47,746 bases of DNA from Brevundimonas mediterranea (GTDB taxonomy: Bacteria; Pseudomonadota; Alphaproteobacteria; Caulobacterales; Caulobacteraceae). The notes beneath the pieces are model-generated. The model ran no database searches, was not told where the DNA came from, and was given only the letters and a program-made list of their open reading frames with translations. The stretch's first letter is position 1, and each line of letters starts with the position of its first letter. The DNA is taken from contig NZ_JACIDA010000005.1 in assembly GCF_014196125.1 (NCBI RefSeq), forward strand, positions 1 to 47,746, written 5' to 3'. Of the stretch, positions 1 to 7,722 are shown in pieces. Both the position numbers and the translations under genes were made by a program.

Positions 1-192
<192 letters not shown>

Positions 193-273
193 AGGGCGTG
201 CGGGGTGTTGGAGGTCGGGCGGCGGTGCGCGGGCCGGCCCCCTCCACCCCCGCGCAAGAGGCGCGGCGGTCCC

Positions 274-292
274 CCTCCCCCAAGGGGGGAGG
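274..292 (-). terminator. hairpin downstream of hisF
   Basis: CCTCCCCC and GGGGGAGG arms of 8 bp with a 3-nt loop lie 15 bases beyond the hisF stop codon. There is no clear U-run. It resembles the short GC-rich hairpins at 7723-7744 and 7852-7873, so it may be the same family of intergenic palindrome, serving as the end of the his transcript. Confidence 0.4.
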
Positions 293-307
293 AATGCGGG
301 GGGCGGG

Positions 308-1075
308 TCACAATCTCATCTCCAAGCCTTCGCCCGCCAGATAGGCCTTCAGGTCCGGGATGGCTATCGCGCCAGTGTGGAAGACGCTGGCGGCGAGGGC
401 GCCGGAGACGTCCGATTGTTCAAACACGGCCTTGAAATGCTCGGGCGCGCCGGCGCCGCCCGAGGCGATCAGGGGGATGGTCAGCCGCCCTCTAGCCGCA
501 GTCAGTTGTTCAATGTCGTAGCCGCGTCGAACCCCGTCCTGGTCGATGCAGTTCAGCACGATCTCGCCGGCGCCCAGGCCCTGCGCCTCATCGAGCCAGT
601 CGAGTGTGCGCTTGCCGGCGCGGCGGCGCGCGTCGGGGTCGCCGGTGTATTTGTGGACCACCCATTCGCCGTCCTCCAGACGACTGTCGACCCCGACGAC
701 CACGCACTGGCTGCCCAGGCGGGCGGCCATGTCGGCGATCAGTTCCGGGCGCTCCAGAGCGGGGGAGTTGATCGACACCTTGTCCGCCCCGTGGTCCAGG
801 CAGCGGGCCGCCTGGTCCACGCTGCGGATGCCGCCGGCGACGCAGAAGGGGATGTCCAGCAGCCGGGCGATGTCCTTGATCCAGCCATAGTCCAGGGTCC
901 GGCCCTCGGGGCTGGCGGCGATGTCGTAGAAGACCAGTTCGTCGGCGCCCGCGTCGCGGTATCGGGCGGCCAGCTCCGCCGCGTCACCCATGTCGGTATG
1001 GCCGACGAACTTCACGCCCTTGACCACCCGGCCGTCCTTGACGTCCAGGCAGGGGATTATGCGCCGGGCGGTCAT
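308..1075 (-). CDS. hisF: Imidazole glycerol phosphate synthase, cyclase subunit HisF
   Basis: 255 aa, full length. HisF forms the cyclase half of IGP synthase with HisH: ammonia from HisH and PRFAR give imidazole glycerol phosphate and AICAR, in the cytoplasm. The (beta-alpha)8 barrel opens with PCLDVKDGRVVKG, giving catalytic Asp11, and has Asp130 in VVVGVDS. Phosphate-binding glycines are visible in VAGGIRS and IASGGAGA. The motif LNCIDQDGVRRGYD and the overall sequence resemble enterobacterial HisF (LNMMNQDGVRNGYD), whereas alphaproteobacterial HisF normally reads LTSMDRDGTKSGYD. It is the last visible gene of the operon, 31 bp after hisA. Transfer of the operon is inferred from this type. 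Confidence 0.96.
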   Translation of the reverse strand: MTARRIIPCLDVKDGRVVKGVKFVGHTDMGDAAELAARYRDAGADELVFYDIAASPEGRTLDYGWIKDIARLLDIPFCVAGGIRSVDQAARCLDHGADKVSINSPALERPELIADMAARLGSQCVVVGVDSRLEDGEWVVHKYTGDPDARRRAGKRTLDWLDEAQGLGAGEIVLNCIDQDGVRRGYDIEQLTAARGRLTIPLIASGGAGAPEHFKAVFEQSDVSGALAASVFHTGAIAIPDLKAYLAGEGLEMRL

Positions 1076-1106
1076 TGGACCGTCCTCCTGGCTGAAGACT
1101 GGGCCG

Positions 1107-1838
1107 TCATGCCGCCGTCGCTATGGCGTCGGGCAGGGTGAAGCGGTTCTCGTAAAGGGCGCGGCCGACGATGGCGCCGTTGCAGCCCAGCGACTTGACC
1201 GCCGCGATGTCGTCCAGCGACGAGACCCCGCCGGAAGCTTGCAGCACCAGATCCGGGCGACGGCGGCGGATTTCGGCCAGAAGCTCCAGATTGGGGCCGG
1301 TCATGGCGCCGTCACGGCCCACGTCGGTGACCAGCAGGTGTTTGAAGAGTCCCTTGGGATAGCGGTCGAGGGCGGTCCACAGATCGACGCCCGATGACTG
1401 GGTCCAGCCCTTCAGGGCGGGCACGGGCACGCCGTCCTCGATCTTGACGTCGAAGGCCAGGGTGATGTGCTCGGCGCCGAACCCCTTCAGCCAGGCGGCG
1501 ACGTCATTCGGCTGGGTCACCGCCAGCGAACCGACGACGACGCGCGAGACGCCCGAGTCCAGCAGTTTGGCGACGTCGTTGGCGCTGCGCACCCCGCCGC
1601 CGGACTGGATCTTGACGTCGATGGCCTTTGTCAGTTCGCCGATCAGGGCGTGCTGCACGGCTTCGCCGGCCTCTGCGCCGTCCAGATCGACGACGTGGAT
1701 CCATTCCGCCCCCTCTGCGGCGAAGGCGCTCAGACGGGTGGCCGGCTGTTCGTCGTAACGGGTCACCTGGTCGAACTTGCCGTGCATCAGGCGCACACAG
1801 ACGCCGTCCTTCAGGTCGATGGCGGGATAGATCAGCAT
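1107..1838 (-). CDS. hisA: ProFAR isomerase HisA
   Basis: 243 aa. It isomerises ProFAR to PRFAR, the substrate of HisF/HisH. The barrel starts LIYPAIDLKDG with the catalytic base Asp8; the second acidic residue is Asp130 in LAFDVK, and the phosphate loops are GGGVRS and ASGGVSS. The family motif TDVGRDGAMTGPN is present. The start ATG lies inside the last codons of hisH (7 bp overlap), which indicates translational coupling. Length matches E. coli HisA (245 aa). Confidence 0.96.
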   Translation of the reverse strand: MLIYPAIDLKDGVCVRLMHGKFDQVTRYDEQPATRLSAFAAEGAEWIHVVDLDGAEAGEAVQHALIGELTKAIDVKIQSGGGVRSANDVAKLLDSGVSRVVVGSLAVTQPNDVAAWLKGFGAEHITLAFDVKIEDGVPVPALKGWTQSSGVDLWTALDRYPKGLFKHLLVTDVGRDGAMTGPNLELLAEIRRRRPDLVLQASGGVSSLDDIAAVKSLGCNGAIVGRALYENRFTLPDAIATAA

Positions 1839-2446
1839 GATGGATCCTCGGGCAGGCCCAGGAAGTTCCTGAGGATGGTCGCACCGGCCTCGGCCGAGCG
1901 TTCGGGGTGGAACTGGCAGCCCCAGCGGTTGGCGGCGCGGACCATGGCGGGGACCGGGCCGCCATAGTCGGCGCGGGCCAGGGTGGCGGGGCCGTCGGGG
2001 CAGACATAGCTATGGACGAAATAGGCGTAGGCCCCGTCGGCCACCCCCTCCAGCAGCGGGTCGTCGTGGTCGCGCGTCAGCCGGCTCCAGCCCATGTGCG
2101 GGACGGGCAGGGCGCCCGCAGGCTCCAGTCGGGACACGGCGCCGGGGATGAAGCCCAGCAGATCGACGCCCTCGCCCTCCTGGCTGGTTTCGAACAGCAG
2201 TTGTTGGCCCAGGCAGACGCCCAGCAGGGGGCGGGGGAAGGCGCGGATCGGTTCGACCAGACCCAGTTCGGCCAGGCGGCTCATGGCGTAGCCGGCCGCG
2301 CCGACGCCGGGCAGGATGACCCGTTCGGCCTCGGCGATCACGGCGGGATCGTCGGTCAGGCGCACGGTGGTGCCCAGACGCTCGAGCGCGAACTGGACCG
2401 AAGCGACGTTGCCGGCGCCATAGGCGATGACGGCGACCTCGGTCAC
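1832..2446 (-). CDS. hisH: Imidazole glycerol phosphate synthase, glutaminase subunit HisH
   Basis: 204 aa class I glutamine amidotransferase that supplies ammonia to HisF. The nucleophile is Cys78 in LLGVCLGQQ; the triad is completed by His180 and Glu182 in CQFHPERS. The start is a GTG that overlaps the hisB stop as GTGA. The much longer open frame upstream (to 2854) lies inside hisB and reads Arg/Gly-rich nonsense, so I rejected it. GTG gives VTEVAVIAYGAGN, the normal HisH N-terminus. Confidence 0.94.
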   Translation of the reverse strand: MTEVAVIAYGAGNVASVQFALERLGTTVRLTDDPAVIAEAERVILPGVGAAGYAMSRLAELGLVEPIRAFPRPLLGVCLGQQLLFETSQEGEGVDLLGFIPGAVSRLEPAGALPVPHMGWSRLTRDHDDPLLEGVADGAYAYFVHSYVCPDGPATLARADYGGPVPAMVRAANRWGCQFHPERSAEAGATILRNFLGLPEDPSC

Positions 2447-3867
2447 AGCACCCCCTTGGTGGACGGCACCGCGTCGCCCTCGACCCGGATGGCCTGGCGC
2501 AGGGCGCGGCCGAAGGCCTTGTAGACGGCCTCGGTCTTGTGGTGGTCGTCCTGGCCCGTGACCTTGATGTGGACAGCGGCGCCCATGGCCTCGGCCAGCG
2601 AGCGGAAGACGTGGGCCGTCAGGTCGGTGCGGTAGTCGCCGATGAAGGGGGTCTCGAACGTGCCCTCGAACAGCGGATAGGGACGGCCGGACAGATCGAT
2701 GGAGACGGTGGCGTTGGCCTCGTCCATCGGCAAGACGAAGCCGTAGCGGGCGATGCCCTTGCGCTCGCCCAGCGCCTGTTTCAGCGCCTGGCCCAGGGCG
2801 ATGGCGCTGTCCTCGATGGTGTGGTGCGGGTCGGTGTGCAGGTCGCCCTCGCACTGAAGTCGCAGTGAGAAGCCGCCGTGGGCCGCGATCTGCTCAAGCA
2901 TATGGTCGAAGAAGCCGACGCCGGTCTCGATCTTGATGGGGCCGGGGGCGTCCAAGTCGACGGCGCAGACGATGCGGGTCTCTTTCGTATCGCGCACGGC
3001 CTGGCCGACGCGGGCCGGGCGGCGCTTCGCGGGCGTCAGGCCGAAGGCGGCCAGCAGCCGGTCGTTGACCTCGGGCTTGATCGAGACCGGCAGGCGCAGG
3101 CGCTCGCCGGACAGGTCGGCCACGACGCCATAGGTGGCCAACGCGGCCAGGGCGGCGGCGGGGTCTTCCGGCCGAGCCATGACGATGGGGCCGACGCCGG
3201 GCTCGACCGGCATCTGGCGGCCCAGTTCGCGGGCGATCCGCTCGCGCTCGCGTCGGACCGAGGCGATGCGCTCGGCGGTCTCGATCATCCGCGACGGGTC
3301 CAGCGCCTGTTGCGCCAGCCGCACCTGGGGTTCGGGCAGGGCGTAGGGCTCCAGCACCGAGGCGAGGCGGGCCAGGGTCGGGGCTTGCGCGATGGCGGCG
3401 CCGACGCGGGCGCCGGCCAGGCCATAGGCCAGGGACAGGCTGCGCAGCACGACCAGGTTCGGCTGGTCGGCGACGACGGTGGCGGCGGAAACGCTGTCGG
3501 AGAATTCGATCAGGCCCTCGTCCACCACCAGCAGGGCGGGGGCGACGCGGGCGGCCATTTCGGCGACGGCCTCGGGCGAGCCGAGGGCGCGGATGACGAC
3601 CACAGCGGGTTCACCCTTGGCCGGATAGATGGCGGCGAGACTGTCATAGGGTTCGGCCTTGGGCGCCTCGACCGAACCGCCGTCGCGGGCGGCGAGGCGA
3701 TAGGCCAGTTCCAGCCCGTGGGTCAGGCCGCGCACCGGCAGGACCTGGTCGGCGGGCACGGCGTAGATCGCCGCCATGCGGGCGGCGAGGGCGGCAGGCT
3801 CTCCGGGATAGCGGTCCAGGCCTTCGCCGCCGGAGACCAGCGGGGGATAGGGGGCGGGCAGGGTCAT
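2443..3867 (-). CDS. hisB: Fusion of degenerate HisC aminotransferase domain with HisB imidazoleglycerol-phosphate dehydratase
   Basis: 474 aa. Residues about 285-474 are a complete IGP dehydratase: GVGFFDHML, metal-binding HHTIED at 348-353, DDHHKTEA at 441-447 and the PSTKG tail, very like the C-terminal half of bifunctional gammaproteobacterial HisB. Residues 1-278 align with HisC rather than with the expected HAD phosphatase domain: DRYPGEP, VLPVRGLTHGLEL, VVDEGLIEF, VLRSLSLAYGLAGARVG. In HisC the last motif is LRTLSKAFALAGLR and its lysine binds PLP; here it is Leu146. The NPNNPTG segment is missing and the DEAY tyrosine is Leu119. The N-terminal half is therefore very probably inactive, perhaps structural. 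Overlaps hisD (ATGA) and hisH (GTGA). Histidinol-phosphate aminotransferase and phosphatase must be encoded elsewhere. Confidence 0.88.
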   Translation of the reverse strand: MTLPAPYPPLVSGGEGLDRYPGEPAALAARMAAIYAVPADQVLPVRGLTHGLELAYRLAARDGGSVEAPKAEPYDSLAAIYPAKGEPAVVVIRALGSPEAVAEMAARVAPALLVVDEGLIEFSDSVSAATVVADQPNLVVLRSLSLAYGLAGARVGAAIAQAPTLARLASVLEPYALPEPQVRLAQQALDPSRMIETAERIASVRRERERIARELGRQMPVEPGVGPIVMARPEDPAAALAALATYGVVADLSGERLRLPVSIKPEVNDRLLAAFGLTPAKRRPARVGQAVRDTKETRIVCAVDLDAPGPIKIETGVGFFDHMLEQIAAHGGFSLRLQCEGDLHTDPHHTIEDSAIALGQALKQALGERKGIARYGFVLPMDEANATVSIDLSGRPYPLFEGTFETPFIGDYRTDLTAHVFRSLAEAMGAAVHIKVTGQDDHHKTEAVYKAFGRALRQAIRVEGDAVPSTKGVL

Positions 3868-5174
3868 CCTTCGGCCCTCAGGTCGGCGGCGCGGGCGTGG
3901 GCTTCCAGGCCCTCCATCCGGGCCAGACGGGCGGCGATGGGGGCCAGGGCGCGGGCGCCGGCCTCCGTGACCAGCTGGACCGACATGGTGGTCATGAAGC
4001 TGGCGGTGGTGACGCCGCCCAGGGTGCGGGCGCCGCCGTCGGTCGGCAGGACGTGGCTGGGGCCGGCGGCGTAGTCGCCCAGGGTCTCGGCCGCGAACCG
4101 ACCGACGAAGACGGCGCCGGCGGCCTTGATCGAGTCCACCAGGGGCTCGGGATCGTCGATCTGGATCGCCAGGTGTTCGGGGCCATACAGGTTGGCGACC
4201 TCTGCGGCGGCGTCGAGATCGCGGACCAGGATGGCGCGGGCCTCGTTCAGCGAGGCGCGGGCGATGGCTTCGCGCGGCAGGGTGGCGACCTGGGTCTCAA
4301 CCTCCGACAGGATGTAGTCGATGGTGGCGCGGCTGGTGGAGACCAGGATGACCTGGGCATCGGCGTCGTGCTCGGCCTGGCTGAGCAGGTCTGCGGCGGC
4401 GATCTCGGGTGCGGCGTCGCGGTCGACGATGACCATCAGTTCGGACGGGCCGGCGGGCATGTCGACGGCGGGGCCGCCGGGAAGGGCGGAGGCCTGTTTC
4501 TTGGCTTCGGCGACATAGGCGTTGCCGGGGCCGAACAGCTTGTCGCAGGCGGGGATGACGCCGTCCTCCAGTTCGACGCCGAAGGTCAGGGCGGCTATGG
4601 CCTGGGCCCCGCCCATCAGCCAGATGGCGTCCAGCTCGGCCTCGGCGGCGGCCAGGATCATGGCGGGGTGGATTCCGCCGTCCTTGTTCGGCGGGGTGAC
4701 GGCGACGCGCCGGCCCACGCCGGCGACGCCGGCCGGGATGGCCAGCATCAGCAGGGAGGAGAAGAGGGGGGCGGTGCCGCCGGGGATGTAGAGGCCGGCC
4801 GAGGCGATGGGACGCCAGGCCAGTTTGGAGCGCACACCGGGGGTGGTCTCGATGAAGGGGGTGTCTTCCGGCTTGGTCGCCTGGTGGAAGACACGGACAT
4901 TCTCGGCCGCCATGCGCAGGGCGCGGACGTCGCCGGGGGGCAGGGCGTTGCGGGCCTCGGCCACAGCCTCGGGCGTGATGGCGATGCGGCGGGGCGGGGC
5001 CTTGTCCAGCTTCAGGCACCAGTCGGTGACCGCCGCGCCGCCGCGCATCCGCACATCGTCCAGGATGGTGCGGACGACCTCGGTCACGTCGCCGGCGGTG
5101 CGCTGGGCGGGGCGGGCCAGGGCCGCCTTTTTCCCGGCGGCGTCGAGGGAAGACCAGTCGATCAGTTTCATCAC
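3864..5174 (-). CDS. hisD: Histidinol dehydrogenase HisD
   Basis: 436 aa. It oxidises L-histidinol to L-histidine in two NAD+-dependent steps, the last of the pathway. Zinc ligands are Gln266 and His269 (LLSQAEHD), Asp367 (GDYAAGPSH) and His426 (EGLEAHA); the catalytic pair is Glu333/His334 (GPEHL). The signature VIPACDKLFGPGN is intact. Start: a GTG at 5174 overlaps the hisG stop and an ATG follows one codon later at 5171, so either is possible. It ends with an ATGA overlap into the hisC-hisB fusion. Confidence 0.96.
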   Translation of the reverse strand: MMKLIDWSSLDAAGKKAALARPAQRTAGDVTEVVRTILDDVRMRGGAAVTDWCLKLDKAPPRRIAITPEAVAEARNALPPGDVRALRMAAENVRVFHQATKPEDTPFIETTPGVRSKLAWRPIASAGLYIPGGTAPLFSSLLMLAIPAGVAGVGRRVAVTPPNKDGGIHPAMILAAAEAELDAIWLMGGAQAIAALTFGVELEDGVIPACDKLFGPGNAYVAEAKKQASALPGGPAVDMPAGPSELMVIVDRDAAPEIAAADLLSQAEHDADAQVILVSTSRATIDYILSEVETQVATLPREAIARASLNEARAILVRDLDAAAEVANLYGPEHLAIQIDDPEPLVDSIKAAGAVFVGRFAAETLGDYAAGPSHVLPTDGGARTLGGVTTASFMTTMSVQLVTEAGARALAPIAARLARMEGLEAHARAADLRAEG

Positions 5175-6052
5175 ATCATCTTCTCGATGGGCAGGACCAG
5201 GATGGCCGAGGCGCCGGCGGCCTTCAGCTTCTCCAGCGTCTCCCAGAAGACGGCCTCCTGGCAGACGGCGTGGACGGCGACGGCGTCGTCGCGGCCCATC
5301 AGGGGCATGACGGTGGGCGAACCGGCGCCGGGCAGGATGGCCGTGATCTCATCCAGCGCCGAACGCGGGGCGTTCAGCATGACGTATTTGGCGCCTTGCG
5401 AGGACACCACGCCCGACATCCGCTCGATGATGCTGTCCAGCAGGTGTTGCAGGGCGGGCTCGGGCGCGACGGGGGACTGGATCAGGACCGCCTGGCTTTC
5501 CAGCACCGTGTCCTTGGCGCCCAGGCCGTTGGCCTCCAGCGTCGCGCCGGTCGAGACCAGGTCGCAGATGGCGGCGGCCAGCTTTAGCCGGGGCGCGACC
5601 TCGACGGCGCCGCGCATGACGACGATGTCGGCCTTGACCCCACGCTCATCCAGGAAGCGGCGCAGGATCTTGGGATAGGAGGTGGCGATGCGCAGTCCGT
5701 CCAGCGAGGCCGGGCCGTCATAGGCCAGGGTCGGGGGCGTGGCGATCTTCAGGGTGCAGCGGCCAAAGCCCAGGGGCATGACGACAGACGCATTGGCGCC
5801 GCCGTTGCGGCCTTCCTCCAGCACGTTCTCGCCGACGATCCCCAGGTCGCAGACGCCGTCGGCCACGAAGGTGGGGATGTCGTCGTCGCGGACGCGCAGC
5901 AGGTCGATCGGATAGTTCTCGACCCGATACAGCAGGTCGTTGTGGCCTTTGACCCATTTCAGACCCGCGTCGCGGATCAGGTCGAGGCTGCGGTCGGCCA
6001 GACGGCCGGATTTCTGGACGGCGATGCGAAGCCGGCCTTGGACAGTGCTCAT
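5171..6052 (-). CDS. hisG: ATP phosphoribosyltransferase HisG, long form
   Basis: 293 aa. It catalyses the first and feedback-inhibited step, ATP + PRPP to phosphoribosyl-ATP. The sequence follows E. coli HisG closely: LRIAVQKSGRLADRS at the N-terminus, LRVRDDDIP, DLVSTGATLEANGL as PRPP loop, and the C-terminal regulatory ACT-like domain ending ILVLPIEKMM. Because it is the long form, no HisZ subunit is needed and histidine inhibition is expected. It begins 10 bp after the regulator gene, so the two are co-transcribed. Confidence 0.95.
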   Translation of the reverse strand: MSTVQGRLRIAVQKSGRLADRSLDLIRDAGLKWVKGHNDLLYRVENYPIDLLRVRDDDIPTFVADGVCDLGIVGENVLEEGRNGGANASVVMPLGFGRCTLKIATPPTLAYDGPASLDGLRIATSYPKILRRFLDERGVKADIVVMRGAVEVAPRLKLAAAICDLVSTGATLEANGLGAKDTVLESQAVLIQSPVAPEPALQHLLDSIIERMSGVVSSQGAKYVMLNAPRSALDEITAILPGAGSPTVMPLMGRDDAVAVHAVCQEAVFWETLEKLKAAGASAILVLPIEKMM

Positions 6053-6062
6053 GTTCGGATAC

Positions 6063-6353
6063 TCAGTTCGTGTTCTTCAGGCGGTCCAGGGCGATGCGGT
6101 AGCCCTGGTGCGGCATGTCTTTGAGATAACGGGCGACGCGGACGACGGTGGTGGGGCTGGCGTGGGCTTCGGCCGCGATCTCGCGATAGGATTTTCCGCC
6201 GGCGTCGAGCAGGCGCGCCACCTGCCAGCGCTCGGCGAAGGCGCGCAGTTCCGCCGGGGTGCAGAGGTCGGCGAGGAAGGCGTCGATCTCCTCGCGCGTC
6301 TGCATCGACAGCAGGGCGTCATAGAGGGCGTCGCGGGCGGGCGGGGTCGTCAT
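6063..6353 (-). CDS. TrpR/YerC-family transcriptional regulator of the his operon
   Basis: 96 aa from the ATG at 6353 (MTTPPARDALYDALL). It fits the TrpR-superfamily YerC/YecD group: an all-helical protein with LRAFAERWQVARLLDAG followed by the helix-turn-helix KSYREIAAEAHASPTTVVRVARYLK. Upstream in-frame TTG starts would run through the palindrome at 6358-6383, so I prefer this ATG. It is the first gene of the his operon and its promoter carries a perfect inverted repeat. I infer an autoregulating, histidine- or ATP-pool-sensing repressor of his genes; TrpR-superfamily regulators of his operons are known under the names YerC/HisR. The effector cannot be read from sequence. Confidence 0.82.
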   Translation of the reverse strand: MTTPPARDALYDALLSMQTREEIDAFLADLCTPAELRAFAERWQVARLLDAGGKSYREIAAEAHASPTTVVRVARYLKDMPHQGYRIALDRLKNTN

Positions 6354-6357
6354 GCGC

Positions 6358-6383
6358 GTTCCACTATGCTGTAACAGTGGAAC
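6358..6383 (-). promoter_or_regulatory. Palindromic operator of the his operon
   Basis: GTTCCACT-N10-AGTGGAAC is a perfect inverted repeat with 8-bp arms, only five bases upstream of the regulator ATG. Half-site spacing (18 bp centre to centre) suits a dimeric TrpR-like protein. It overlaps the predicted -10 region, so binding would block RNA polymerase. Confidence 0.65.
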
Positions 6384-6389
6384 GGTCAA
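6361..6389 (-). promoter_or_regulatory. Predicted promoter of the his operon
   Basis: On the minus strand TTGACC (6389-6384) stands 17 bp from TAGTGG (6366-6361); a shorter spacing would give CATAGT as -10. Transcription would begin near 6354, almost at the ATG, and there is no Shine-Dalgarno sequence before it, so the message is probably leaderless. Confidence 0.4.
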
Positions 6390-6394
6390 GGGGC

Positions 6395-6466
6395 GTGAAT
6401 CGTGAGTCGTGACTCGTGATTGGGCGCGCGCGGGCTCCAGTCACGACTGACGATTCACCAATCACG
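6395..6466. repeat. Interleaved inverted repeats built from TCGTGA units
   Basis: Three TCGTGA copies follow each other every 7 bp (6400, 6407, 6414). Three inverted pairs lie across a short spacer: GTGAATCGT 6395/ACGATTCAC 6450, AGTCGTGACT 6405/AGTCACGACT 6439, and CGTGATTGG 6415/CCAATCACG 6458. It occupies the gap between the divergent his operon and the flavoprotein gene. It looks like a small intergenic repeat family rather than a simple terminator. Confidence 0.6.
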
Positions 6467-6504
6467 ACTTACGCCCGCCCGCGCGCCGCTCTATCTGTCC
6501 GCCC

Positions 6505-7710
6505 ATGACCAAGATCCTCATCATCGGCGCCGGACATGCCGGCGGCTCCGTCGCGGCGTTTCTGCGGCAGTACGGCCATGAAGGGCCGATCGTGCTGGTG
6601 GGCGAGGAGGATGCGCCGCCGTATCAGCGGCCGCCTCTGTCCAAAGCCTGGCTGAAGGGCGAGGCGGATCTGGAGACGCTGCTGCTGCGGCCGCTGAGCT
6701 TCTATGAAGAACAGGGTATCGAGTTTCGGCCGTCGACTGTCGCCGTGTCGGTGGACCCGGAGGCGAAGACGGTCGCCTTCCATGACGGATCGAGCGAGTT
6801 CTATGACGTCCTGGTGCTGGCGACGGGATCGACGGCGCGGAAACTGCCTGTGCCGGGCGGGGATCATCCTGATCTGCTGGAGCTGCGGACGCTGAAGGAC
6901 GCGGAACGGCTGAAGGCCGTGCTGGGGCCGGGCAAGCGGCTGGCGGTGGTCGGCGGCGGCTATGTCGGCTTGGAGGCGGCGGCCTCGGCCCGCGCCTTGG
7001 GCGCCGAGGCGGTGGTGATCGAGCGCGCGCCGCGCGTGCTGGCGCGGGTGGCGTCGGAGACCCTGTCGACCTTCTTCACCGCCCAGCATCGGGCGCATGG
7101 GGTCGAGATTATGACCGGGGCCGAGGTGGTCGCCGTCGCGCATGACGGCGTGACCCTGGCGGACGGATCGGTGGTGCGGGCGGATGCGGTGCTGGTCGGC
7201 GTGGGCGCCCTGGCCTGCGAAAGCCTGGCGCGGTCGGCGGGCCTGAGGTGCGACGACGGGGTGGTGGTGGACGAGCAGGCGCGGACCAGTGATCCCGTCA
7301 TCTTCGCCGTCGGCGACATGACGCGGCGGCCGATTCCCGTGCACGGCGGCGTATCGCACCGGCTGGAGAGCGTGCCCAATGCGCTGGAACAGGCGAAGCA
7401 GGCGGCGGCTGCCATTGTCGGACGGCCGGGACCGGCGGCTGAGGTCCCGTGGTTCTGGTCCGATCAGTACGACTTCAAACTTCAGATCGCGGGCCTGCCG
7501 TTTGACGCCGACCGCCAGGTGGTGCGGGGCGATCCGACGGCGGGGGGCTTTGCGGTGTTTCACCTGAACGGCGACCGGGTGGTCTGCGTCGAGGCGGTCA
7601 ATGCGCCGCCGGAGTTCATGGCGGGCAAACAGCTGATCGGGAAGGGGACGTCGGTGGATGTGGCGAAGCTGGCGGATCAGGCGGTGTCGATGAAGGCGGT
7701 GGGGATCTGA
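6505..7710 (+). CDS. FAD-dependent NAD(P)H:ferredoxin/rubredoxin reductase-like protein
   Basis: 401 aa, usual length for the putidaredoxin/rhodocoxin reductase family, which passes electrons from NAD(P)H through FAD to a 2Fe-2S ferredoxin or rubredoxin. FAD-binding IIGAGHAGGS at residues 6-15, ATG motif LVLATGS, NAD-binding VVGGGYVGLEAA around 150, the FAD site FAVGDM near 270, and a C-terminal reductase domain with VPWFWSDQYD. No ferredoxin or cytochrome P450 gene is adjacent, so the partner is unknown. It is a lone gene between the his promoter and a repeat region. Confidence 0.85.
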   Translation: MTKILIIGAGHAGGSVAAFLRQYGHEGPIVLVGEEDAPPYQRPPLSKAWLKGEADLETLLLRPLSFYEEQGIEFRPSTVAVSVDPEAKTVAFHDGSSEFYDVLVLATGSTARKLPVPGGDHPDLLELRTLKDAERLKAVLGPGKRLAVVGGGYVGLEAAASARALGAEAVVIERAPRVLARVASETLSTFFTAQHRAHGVEIMTGAEVVAVAHDGVTLADGSVVRADAVLVGVGALACESLARSAGLRCDDGVVVDEQARTSDPVIFAVGDMTRRPIPVHGGVSHRLESVPNALEQAKQAAAAIVGRPGPAAEVPWFWSDQYDFKLQIAGLPFDADRQVVRGDPTAGGFAVFHLNGDRVVCVEAVNAPPEFMAGKQLIGKGTSVDVAKLADQAVSMKAVGI

Positions 7711-7722
7711 TTTTCTCCAGAC

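Noticed and set aside
205..435. 76-aa plus-strand frame at the contig start
   Set aside because: Arg/Pro-rich low-complexity product of the C/G-rich edge and antisense hisF.
1832..2854. 340-aa version of HisH
   Set aside because: The first 136 residues are out-of-frame hisB; the GTG at 2446 gives the family N-terminus and a GTGA overlap.
2878..5678. Long plus-strand frames (398 and 593 aa) opposite hisB, hisD and hisG
   Set aside because: Gly/Asp/Gln-rich composition typical of antisense reading of high-GC genes; the minus-strand genes have full family motifs.
6395..6466. CRISPR repeats
   Set aside because: The units are 6-7 bp and inverted, with no regular spacers and no cas genes.
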